Positions 57,439 to 64,000 of a stretch of DNA of 64,000 nt are shown here, in pieces. Source of the stretch: Dokdonella koreensis DS-123 (GTDB lineage: Bacteria; Pseudomonadota; Gammaproteobacteria; Xanthomonadales; Rhodanobacteraceae); contig NZ_CP015249.1 of NCBI RefSeq assembly GCF_001632775.1, positions 1,344,686 through 1,408,685 on the forward strand, in the 5' to 3' direction. How positions within the stretch are numbered: the stretch's first letter is position 1; every line of letters begins with the position of its first letter. Under the pieces are notes generated by a model. That model saw only the letters and a program-made list of their open reading frames with translations, did not search any database and was not told the DNA's origin. The position numbers and the translations under genes are program-made.

Positions 57439-58782
57439 ATGGGCAACCTGACACGACGCGGCTTCCTCAAGGGTTCGACGCTGTGCCTGACGGCGCTGGG
57501 CGGCCTGCGGCTCGGCCTGCACGCCGATCCGGCACGCGCCGCCTGGAGCGGCGATCGCTTCCTGGTCTACGTCTACCTGCGCGGCGGCATCGACGGGCTC
57601 AACATGGTCTGCCCGATCGCCGGTCCCGACCGTGTGCCGTACGAGCAGCGCCGGCCCAACATCCACCTGCGCACCACCGGCGCGACGGCGGCGCTGCCGC
57701 TCGGCGCCAGCAGCTTCGGCCTCAATTTCGCCGCCACCGGCCTGCACGAGCTGTACGGTCAGGGCAAGCTGGCGATCGTGCACGGCACCGGTTTTCCGCC
57801 GGGCCAGATCACGCGCTCGCATTTCGATGCGCAGGACTACATGGAGCACGGCACGCCGGGGAGTTCCTCGATCGGCACCGGGTGGCTGGCGCGCCATCTG
57901 GCGAGCGCCGGCCAGGTGCCGGACGCGGCGATGATTCCCGCCTTCAGCGCCGGCAGCAATGCGCCGGCCAGCCTGCTCGGCCGGCGCGACGCGATGGTGC
58001 TGGACGATCCCAACAGCTACCACCCCAACGCCAACAACGGCAACGTCGACGGCGTGCCGCGCTACAAGCTCTCGACGTTGATGACGCTGCAGAACCTCTA
58101 CCAGGGCACCGGCGACCTGGATCGCGCCGGTGCCGGTGCGACCGAGACCGTCGAGCTGGTCGACACCCTCAACATCGCCAGCTACACCCCGTCGCCCGGC
58201 GCCAACTACCCCAGCACCGGCGTGGCCGCCACGCTCGGCAATCAGGCCAAGCTGATCGCCAACATCGCCAAGCGCGGCCTGGGCCTGCAGGTCGCCACGC
58301 TCGACTACGGCGGCTGGGACACGCACGAGAACCAGGGCGACGGTACCCAGGCGGACCTCAATCAGAACCAGTACGCCGCGCGCCTGGCCGGCCTGTCGCA
58401 GACGCTGCACGCGCTCTACACGGACCTGGCCGGATCGGGCATGGCCAACCGGATGGTCGTGGTCGTCCACAGCGAGTTCGGCCGGCGCGTACGCGAGAAC
58501 GCCAACCGCGGCACCGACCACGGCAGCGCCAACCCGATGCTGGTGCTCGGCGGGCGCATACGTGGCGGCCAGCTGTACGGCAGCTTCGGTGGCCTGCAGG
58601 ACGGCCAGCTGTTCCAGAACGAGGACGTGGCCACCACCACCGACTTCCGCCGGGTGCTCAGCGAAGTCGTCACCGGCCATCTCGGCAGCACCGCGCTCGG
58701 CAGCGTCTTTCCCGGCTATGCCTACCCGGGGCCGCTCGGCCTGCTGCCCGGCGACCCGATATTCGCCGCCTCGTTCGACTAG
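57439..58782 (+). CDS. DUF1501 protein with Tat signal
   Basis: A 447-residue DUF1501 protein, related in fold to sulfatases/alkaline phosphatases. A proper Tat signal is visible: TRRGFLKG (residues 5-12), a hydrophobic stretch LCLTALGGLRLGL, and cleavage near PARAAW. Core blocks are VYLRGGIDGLNMV, YGGWDTHENQGD, VVVHSEFGRRVREN and GTDHGSANPML, where the Asp/His residues could bind metal. It ends PIFAASFD, a variant of the aromatic/acidic tail seen in other exported proteins here. It is translated with the upstream DUF1800 gene. Confidence 0.87.
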   Translation: MGNLTRRGFLKGSTLCLTALGGLRLGLHADPARAAWSGDRFLVYVYLRGGIDGLNMVCPIAGPDRVPYEQRRPNIHLRTTGATAALPLGASSFGLNFAATGLHELYGQGKLAIVHGTGFPPGQITRSHFDAQDYMEHGTPGSSSIGTGWLARHLASAGQVPDAAMIPAFSAGSNAPASLLGRRDAMVLDDPNSYHPNANNGNVDGVPRYKLSTLMTLQNLYQGTGDLDRAGAGATETVELVDTLNIASYTPSPGANYPSTGVAATLGNQAKLIANIAKRGLGLQVATLDYGGWDTHENQGDGTQADLNQNQYAARLAGLSQTLHALYTDLAGSGMANRMVVVVHSEFGRRVRENANRGTDHGSANPMLVLGGRIRGGQLYGSFGGLQDGQLFQNEDVATTTDFRRVLSEVVTGHLGSTALGSVFPGYAYPGPLGLLPGDPIFAASFD

Positions 58783-59041
58783 GCGGCCGCCGAGCCTGTA
58801 CCTCGGCGCCGTCGCCGTTTACCATCAGCGCCCTTTGATAGCAGGCTGTCGAGAACGGCCTGCTGGCGCGGTCTTGGGACGGATCGCTCCCGGGCCGGCG
58901 GCGCAAGTCGTTGATTGGAGGAACGGGCGGCGCGGTTATGCTGCGCCCGTGTGATTCGAGGAGGGGCAGGAACGCCCGTACTCGACAACCTGATGGGGCC
59001 GCCCGGCGCCGTGCCGCGCCTGGCCGATAGCGTGGGAGCCG

Positions 59042-60178
59042 ATGAAGAAACGAGCGCTGATCACCGGCGTCACCGGCCAGGACGGCGCGTACCTGGCCGA
59101 GCTGCTGCTGGCCAAGGGCTACGAGGTGCACGGCATCAAGCGCCGCGCTTCCTCGTTCAATACCGAGCGCATCGACCACCTCCACCACGAGCTGGACGAG
59201 TCCGGCCCGGCGCTGACGCTGCACTACGGCGACATGACCGACTCGCTGAGTCTGCTGCGGATCGTGCAGCAGGTGGAGCCGGACGAGATCTACAACCTCG
59301 CCGCGCAGAGCCACGTCGCCGTGTCGTTCGAGGAGCCCGAGTACACGGCCAATGCCGACGGCCTGGGCACGCTGCGCCTGCTCGAGGCGATCCGCATCCT
59401 CGGGCTCAAGGACAGCTGCCGGATCTACCAGGCCTCGACCTCCGAGCTGTACGGCCTGGTCCGCGAGACGCCGCAGCGCGAGACCACACCGTTCCATCCG
59501 CGCTCGCCCTACGGCGTCGCCAAGCTCTACGCCTACTGGATCACCGTCAACTACCGCGAGGCCTACGGCATCTACGGCTGCAACGGCATCCTGTTCAACC
59601 ACGAGTCGCCGATCCGCGGCGAGACCTTCGTGACGCGCAAGATCACGCGCGCGCTGGCGCGCATCGTCCACGGCCTGCAGAAGACCTTGCACCTGGGCAA
59701 CCTCGACGCCCGCCGCGACTGGGGCCATGCCCGTGACTACGTCGAGGCGCAATGGCTGATCCTGCAGCAGGATCAACCCTGCGACTACGTGATCGCCACC
59801 GGCATCCAGCATTCGGTGCGCGAGTTCGTCGTGCGCGCTGCACATGCGATGGGCGTGGAGATCGTCTTCCGCGGCAGCGGCGAGGACGAGCAGGGCGTGG
59901 TCGAGGCGGTGACCGCGCCCGATACGCCGCTCAAGCCCGGCCAGGTCGTGGTGCGCATCCATCCGCAGTACCAGCGGCCGTCCGAAGTCGGCACCCTGCT
60001 CGGCGACGCCACACTGGCGCGCGAGCGGCTCGGCTGGACGCCGCGCACCTCGTTCGACGACCTGGTCCGCGAGATGGCGCTGGCCGATCTCGCGCTCGCC
60101 GCCGACGAGGCCCGCGGCGTGGTCGGTGCGCGCCATGGGCGGCACCTGATCGAGACGCTGCCGGAGCGCCGGCGATGA
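59042..60178 (+). CDS. gmd: GDP-mannose 4,6-dehydratase
   Basis: A 378-residue extended SDR making GDP-4-keto-6-deoxymannose, precursor of GDP-fucose, GDP-rhamnose or GDP-perosamine for surface glycans. The NADP motif is [17 protein letters not shown]. The catalytic pair is Y157-x3-K161 in [12 protein letters not shown], with Ser/Thr in [23 protein letters not shown] is diagnostic for Gmd. No GDP-fucose synthase or reductase lies next to it. A weak TTGATT / TATGCT promoter pair (20-base spacer) is present near 58911-58942. It overlaps slyX (ATGA). Confidence 0.95.
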   Translation: MKKRALITGVTGQDGAYLAELLLAKGYEVHGIKRRASSFNTERIDHLHHELDESGPALTLHYGDMTDSLSLLRIVQQVEPDEIYNLAAQSHVAVSFEEPEYTANADGLGTLRLLEAIRILGLKDSCRIYQASTSELYGLVRETPQRETTPFHPRSPYGVAKLYAYWITVNYREAYGIYGCNGILFNHESPIRGETFVTRKITRALARIVHGLQKTLHLGNLDARRDWGHARDYVEAQWLILQQDQPCDYVIATGIQHSVREFVVRAAHAMGVEIVFRGSGEDEQGVVEAVTAPDTPLKPGQVVVRIHPQYQRPSEVGTLLGDATLARERLGWTPRTSFDDLVREMALADLALAADEARGVVGARHGRHLIETLPERRR

Positions 60179-60390
60179 TGGCCAGCTTCGAGGAGCGCCT
60201 GACCGAGCTGGAAGTCCGGCTCGCCTTCATCGACGACACCGTGAACGCCCTCAACGGTGTCGTCGCCGACCAGGACCGTCGCGTGCAGCAGCTGTCGGAC
60301 GAGCTCGAACGGCTGCGCGCCGAGCTGCTCGGGGTCCGCTCGGCACTGTCGCACGACATCCGGGACGAACCTCCGCCTCCGCACTACTGA
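60175..60390 (+). CDS. slyX: SlyX family protein
   Basis: A 71-residue coiled-coil protein of the SlyX family (function unknown). The heptad pattern covers residues about 4-55 ([40 protein letters not shown]), and the chain ends with the characteristic PPPPHY. The ATG at 60175 overlaps the gmd stop; a second ATG follows at 60178. The DUF2058 gene follows 6 bases downstream. Confidence 0.92.
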   Translation: MMASFEERLTELEVRLAFIDDTVNALNGVVADQDRRVQQLSDELERLRAELLGVRSALSHDIRDEPPPPHY

Positions 60391-60396
60391 GCCGTC

Positions 60397-61002
60397 ATGT
60401 CCGAATCCCTGCGCGATCAGCTGCTGAAAGCCGGCCTGGTCAAGAAGCCCGTCCCCGAGAACAAGCCGCACCCGAAATCCGGCCGGCCGCCGGGCTCCTC
60501 GCAGCGCCCGCCCGGCAAGGGCGGTGCACCGCACGGCAACGCCCCGAAGAGCGGCACGCCGCACGGCCACGGACCGAGGGGCGGCGCCGCCAAGAGTCAG
60601 GGCGAGATCGACCTCGCCAAGGCCTACGCGCTGCGCCAGCGCGAGGAGAACGCCGAGCGCCAGCGCATCGAGCGCGAGGCCGCCGAGCGCAGCCGGCTCA
60701 AGAAGGAGCGCAAGCAGAAGCTCGGCACGCTGTTCGCCGGCAAGGCGCTCAACGTGGCCGACGCCGACGTCGCGCGCCATTTCCCGCACGGCGGCAAGAT
60801 CCGCCGCGTCTACGTCACGGCCGACCAGCTGCCGCGGCTCAACGGCGGCGAGCTGGCGGTGGCGCAGCACGCCGGGCGCTACCTGTTGGTCGAGCGCGCG
60901 ATCGCGCTCGCCGCGCAGGTGATCGACCCCGATGCTCTGGTGCTGCTGTGCGATCCGGACGCGCAGGCAGAGGACGATGTGCCGGCGGACTTGGTCTGGT
61001 AG
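60397..61002 (+). CDS. yaiL: DUF2058 nucleoprotein-like protein (YaiL family)
   Basis: A 201-residue soluble, basic protein of the DUF2058/YaiL family. The N-terminal SLRDQLLKAGLVKK is typical, followed by a low-complexity Pro/Gly/His/Lys linker (about 20-65), a charged coiled-coil region (LRQREENAERQRIEREAAER) and the C-terminal domain (RHFPHGGKIRRVYVTADQ ... ERAIALAAQVIDPDALVLL). It has been annotated as a nucleoprotein/polynucleotide-associated enzyme, but its role is not known. It is the last gene of a gmd-slyX-yaiL run, after which base composition drops. Confidence 0.88.
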   Translation: MSESLRDQLLKAGLVKKPVPENKPHPKSGRPPGSSQRPPGKGGAPHGNAPKSGTPHGHGPRGGAAKSQGEIDLAKAYALRQREENAERQRIEREAAERSRLKKERKQKLGTLFAGKALNVADADVARHFPHGGKIRRVYVTADQLPRLNGGELAVAQHAGRYLLVERAIALAAQVIDPDALVLLCDPDAQAEDDVPADLVW

Positions 61003-61345
61003 TTGGCATATGGGCGCGGCGATTTCCGTCGCTGCGCTCGCTCGTTCGGCGAGCTTCACATCGCTTGGCACCCTGTCAGGGTGTGGCGTGGTCCCCGATG
61101 TAGCTGGCATCGCCAGCGTCGCTTCGCATCGGACGGCGATCCCGATGCCGCCAGGTCGTGGAGAGCTGCCCTCGCAGGTACCGCAGTGGCGCCGGATTCG
61201 CGAGGCTGCCCCGCACGAATGGCAGACCGAGGCCGTAGAGTGTGCTTGGTTCGCGGTTCCGGTCTGACGATAGATTGTCCTGGAGCGGCTTGGTCGACGC
61301 CGTTTCGCGATGCTGCTCGAAAGCAGCAGATGCAATGAGGCGGCC
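61003..61345. other. Gene-free stretch of lower GC
   Basis: I see no convincing gene, terminator or RNA here. Base composition is clearly lower in G+C than the rest of the window. A leftward ORF (61076-61753) covers it but has no family-like features and lies antisense to a better membrane-protein ORF. It may be remnant sequence from an acquired segment. Confidence 0.4.
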
Positions 61346-61792
61346 GTGCAGCGACTGAAGGTGAAAAGCAGTGCGTACTTCGCCATTGCCATGGCGTCTT
61401 CGGTTGCGCTTTTTCTTCTTCGTTCCGAGCTCATCGGACAGCCAATCCTCGTGGCCGGCTTTGTTGCGGTGCTGTTCGCTGCGCTCTTGGGCTACACGCT
61501 GGGTTCCTGGTACTTCCCGGTTGAAGGCGAACGCCCGGGCTTTGAGCCCGTCGCCGCTCCATTGCTCATCCTGTTCTTGGCTGTGTTCGCCGGCGCAGCT
61601 ACTGCGATGTTGTGGGGCGTATTGGACGATCCTTCCGCCGGGCTTGGCGAGATTGTTCTTTGGATCATTCCCGTAAGCTTGCTCGGCGTGATCGCATTCA
61701 TTTCCGTGGCATGGCCAGCAATTCTGGTGTCCTTTCTGGGGCAGGAATCGCACTGGCGAGGCTCAGTCGCGACGACGTACCGGCCGAGCTGA
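61346..61792 (+). CDS. Orphan small membrane protein, lower GC
   Basis: A 148-residue hypothetical protein with four predicted membrane segments (about YFAIAMASSVALFLL, PILVAGFVAVLFAALLGYTL, LLILFLAVFAGAATAML, EIVLWIIPVSLLGVIAFI). I chose GTG 61346, preceded by GAGG at good spacing, over the ATG at 61310. No family is recognised. The gene has noticeably lower G+C and looser codon use than its neighbours, which suggests recent acquisition. It is isolated, with about 340 and 380 bases of empty sequence on its two sides. Confidence 0.6.
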   Translation: MQRLKVKSSAYFAIAMASSVALFLLRSELIGQPILVAGFVAVLFAALLGYTLGSWYFPVEGERPGFEPVAAPLLILFLAVFAGAATAMLWGVLDDPSAGLGEIVLWIIPVSLLGVIAFISVAWPAILVSFLGQESHWRGSVATTYRPS

Positions 61793-62171
61793 CCGGATAG
61801 TCACCCGGCGTCCTGCCATCGGCGCGCCCCCGGCGTCGCTGCACCAGCCTGATTTCCTCCCCGCCGGCGCCGCGCGCCGGCAGGCACCGGCCTGCGCGCG
61901 TGCGGTTTCCGCGGCCGGCCGGCGGCCTGCACGAGGACCTCACGCGGATCTCCCATGATTCTCATGCCGATGGAGCACGGATCGGTGATGCGCGGAGTGA
62001 AAACCGAGCGTGCGGCGAGTTTCGCGGCGGCCGGCAGGATCGATAGTCCGGGACGGCGGACGCGGCTCGCAGGCAGGGGCGTCCGCCATCCCATCCACGC
62101 GGGATGCGGCCGCTCGACGTGCCGGTGCCCGCACTGAACGGACGGCCCGGCCGCCCGCGGAGGACGCCTCG
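61793..62171. other. Long upstream region of the HAF-repeat protein gene
   Basis: About 380 bases without a supported gene. GC returns to the high level of the window. Short inverted repeats (for example CGCCGGCGCC-type runs near 61876) are present, but I see no clear promoter hexamers, terminator or RNA motif. Confidence 0.4.
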
Positions 62172-63878
62172 ATGATGTCCCGTTACTCGTATTTCGCCGC
62201 TGCCGGCGCGCTGCTGCTGGCGCTGCCGGCGTTCGCCCAGACCACCGTGGTGACCTTCGACGAGGGCTGGTCGGGCTGGAACGCCCCGGCCGAGACCGTC
62301 GCCCCCGAAGGCGGCAATCCCGGCGCCAACGCCCACATCGTCTTCGGCGGCTACGGCCTGACGCTCTGGACCGACAGCGATGCCGCTTTCCTCGGCGACT
62401 ACGGCACCGCTACGCCGGTCACCATCGGACTGGACGTCGAGGCGCAGGCGCTCACCTCGGTCGAGGGCGCCCCGATCACCCGGCCGCTGCTGGTGGAGTT
62501 CCGCAACTACGCCTACGCCTCGGACGACGCGCCCTATGCCTCGGTCTGGTACCCGCTGGGCACGCTCGCCTCCGGCCAGGCCTGGACCACCTGGTCGGTG
62601 AGCTTCGATCCCACCGCCGCGGCGCTGCCGGCCGGCTGGGGCGGCACCGGCGCCTTCGATCCGGAAACCGGCGAGCCGGTGCTGCCGGCCGGTGTCGGCT
62701 TCGCCGACGTGCTCGCGCAGGTCGACGAGGTCGCGTTCACGACGGTGACGCCCGGCACGTTCTCGGTCCAGGTCAACTACGACGTGCGCTTCGACAATCT
62801 CAGGATCGCCCGCGGCGAGACGCCGGGGCCGACGGCGCCGCCGCGCTACGCGGTCGTCGACCTCGGCACCTTCGGCGGCGAGCTGGCCAATGCGCACGCG
62901 ATCAACGATCAGGGCCACGTGGTCGGCACCGCCGAACGGCCCGACCAGAACGCGCTGCCGTTCGTGTGGCGCGGCGAGGCGTTGATCAACCTGGGCTCCC
63001 TGATCCCCGGCCAGGCCGAAGGCTTCGGCGTGGCGCATGCGATCAGCGAGAACGGCCTGGTGGCCGGCTATTCGGCCGCGCCGTATCCGCTCGGTCCGGG
63101 TTCGGTCGGCCATGCGTTCTTCTGGTCGCCGGAGGCCGGCATGATCGACCTGACGCCGGACAGCCCGGCACTGAGCATCGCGCGTGCGGTCAACGATGCC
63201 GGCCAGGTAGTCGGTGAGATCGGCGGCAGCGGCGGCGGCGCGTTCATCTGGAGTGCGCAGGCCGGCTTCTCGGTGATCCAGCTGCCGAACATGCTGTTCA
63301 CCAGCAACGCCGCCGAGGACATCAACGCCTCCGGCCAGGTCGTCGGCCATGCGTTCAACACCGACTCGCAGTACGCCGGCTGGGTCTACGACAGCGCCAC
63401 CGGCGAGAGTCGCCAACTGCCGCCGCTGGAGCGCGCGCCGTCCCAGACGCGTGCGATCAACGACACCGGCGACGTGGTCGGCTACAGCGCGCGCAGCAAC
63501 AACCAGCAGCGGCCGGTCCTGTGGCGGCACGACGGCACGGTCGTCGACCTCGGCTTCCTGCCGGTGCCGGGCTTCAGCACCGGCTACGCCACCGACATCA
63601 ACGAGCAGGGCTGGGTGATCGGTGCCGACTACGCCGACGCGCCGGGCATCCCGACCAAGGGCTGGCTGTGGATCGGCGGCGAGAAGCACGAGTTGCGCAC
63701 GCTGCTGGCCGACCCGCAGGCGCAGATCGACTGGAGCGAGTTCAGCACGCCGCTCGGCATCAACAACCGCGGCGAGATCGTCGGCATCGGCATCCGCGAA
63801 GGCTTGCCGGGGCGGGCCTTCCTGTTGCGACCGCTCGGCGACGTGCTGTTCGCCGACGGTTTCGAAGCGGAGGAGTGA
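62172..63878 (+). CDS. Secreted HAF-repeat protein with FADGFE tail
   Basis: A 568-residue exported protein. A signal peptide (MMSRYSYFAAAGALLLALPA) is followed by a beta-rich domain of about 200 residues (TTVVTFDEGWSGWNAP ... SVQVNYDVRFDNLRI) and then by about seven HAF-type extracellular repeats, each with an INDxGxVVG-like core (AINDQGHVVGTAE, AVNDAGQVVGEIG, DINASGQVVGHAF, AINDTGDVVGYSA, GINNRGEIVGIGI). The repeats probably form a beta-propeller. It ends DVLFADGFEAEE, like other exported proteins in this window. The ligand is unknown. The start follows GGAGG. Confidence 0.85.
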   Translation: MMSRYSYFAAAGALLLALPAFAQTTVVTFDEGWSGWNAPAETVAPEGGNPGANAHIVFGGYGLTLWTDSDAAFLGDYGTATPVTIGLDVEAQALTSVEGAPITRPLLVEFRNYAYASDDAPYASVWYPLGTLASGQAWTTWSVSFDPTAAALPAGWGGTGAFDPETGEPVLPAGVGFADVLAQVDEVAFTTVTPGTFSVQVNYDVRFDNLRIARGETPGPTAPPRYAVVDLGTFGGELANAHAINDQGHVVGTAERPDQNALPFVWRGEALINLGSLIPGQAEGFGVAHAISENGLVAGYSAAPYPLGPGSVGHAFFWSPEAGMIDLTPDSPALSIARAVNDAGQVVGEIGGSGGGAFIWSAQAGFSVIQLPNMLFTSNAAEDINASGQVVGHAFNTDSQYAGWVYDSATGESRQLPPLERAPSQTRAINDTGDVVGYSARSNNQQRPVLWRHDGTVVDLGFLPVPGFSTGYATDINEQGWVIGADYADAPGIPTKGWLWIGGEKHELRTLLADPQAQIDWSEFSTPLGINNRGEIVGIGIREGLPGRAFLLRPLGDVLFADGFEAEE

Positions 63879-63920
63879 GGCAGCGGCCGCCACCGGTTTT
63901 CGCATGCGGTGGCGGTGGTC

Positions 63921-63956
63921 AAAACGCATCACGCCCGGCGCAGGCCGGGCGTGATG
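63921..63956 (-). terminator. Strong hairpin terminator, oriented for a leftward gene beyond the window
   Basis: A 13-bp perfect stem (CATCACGCCCGGC / GCCGGGCGTGATG) with a 4-base loop. The T-run (GCGTTTTG) is on the minus strand, so it suits a leftward gene whose end, reading M-G-F-stop at 63987-63998, may just be visible at the edge. It may also serve the HAF gene from the other side. Confidence 0.7.
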
Positions 63957-64000
63957 GGGGGCAGTGCCGACGAACGCTGTCTGCGCTCAGAAGCCCATGA

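Noticed and set aside
61076-61753. 225-aa minus-strand ORF
   Set aside because: It is polar, His/Arg/Ser-rich with no family-like blocks, and lies antisense to a frame with four clean membrane segments and a ribosome site.
63987-64000. End of a leftward gene reading M-G-F-stop at the window edge
   Set aside because: Only three codons are visible, so it cannot be supported on its own. The terminator at 63921-63956 is the only hint.

Overview
This is about 64 kb of very GC-rich chromosome (roughly 70% G+C by eye) from a Gammaproteobacterium. The best fit is the order Lysobacterales (Xanthomonadales), near Rhodanobacteraceae or Dokdonella. The reasons are the divergent bamD/rluD-pgeF arrangement, slyX next to a DUF2058 gene, a Fur-type SOD operon, and several secreted proteins ending in an F-x-D-G-F-E-like tail that I associate with this order. 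The placement is inference: no rRNA, tRNA or species-diagnostic gene is present, and I see no transposase, integrase, phage gene or CRISPR array.

Positions 1 to about 27,100 form a large exopolysaccharide (EPS) locus. A leftward operon (7923 to 1) encodes NodB-type deacetylases, an O-antigen ligase/polymerase-like protein, a Wzx-like flippase, a PaaK/CapK-like adenylating enzyme and a GT4 glycosyltransferase. A rightward set (8212 to 12810) encodes a membrane J-domain protein, a NodS-like methyltransferase, a glycosyltransferase and a fused Gfo/Idh-SDR sugar enzyme. After an acyltransferase-3 gene comes a tight rightward operon (14071 to 21068): glycosyltransferase, AsnB-type amidotransferase, acyl carrier protein, acyl-AMP ligase, NAD-synthase-like enzyme and GNAT-like protein. 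These look like a module that loads an acyl group and makes amides on the polysaccharide. Next are a deacetylase and a GT2 gene whose start codons share one CATG, an overlapping pair of secreted-protein genes (one collagen-like), and the priming polyprenyl glycosylphosphotransferase of the exosortase-A (XrtA/PEP-CTERM) type. The last has a near-consensus sigma-54 promoter. No exosortase or Wza/Wzc gene lies inside the window.

Positions 27,370 to 54,060 are mostly housekeeping and catabolic: Rieske protein, ppa, gor, an alkaline phosphatase with its secreted neighbour, leucine and acyl-CoA catabolism genes (mccB, a thiolase, ivd, leucine dehydrogenase), a Fur-box-controlled ZIP/orfX/sodA operon, ribokinase, bamD, rluD-pgeF, two L,D-transpeptidases, a secreted beta-helix protein, yheS and an FKBP isomerase. 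From 54,171 the genes are ugd and gmd (nucleotide-sugar supply for EPS), a DUF1800/DUF1501 pair, slyX, a DUF2058 gene, a lower-GC orphan membrane gene and a secreted HAF-repeat protein.

The most unusual non-coding feature is a family of three composite inverted-repeat elements (21148-21686, 30374-30981, 42214-42674). Each lies in the gap between two convergent genes and is bordered by GGCTNN-type hexamer microsatellites. The six arms fold into long hairpins whose sequence differences include paired, compensatory changes. This points to selection on structure rather than on the short ORFs inside them. I do not recognise the family.
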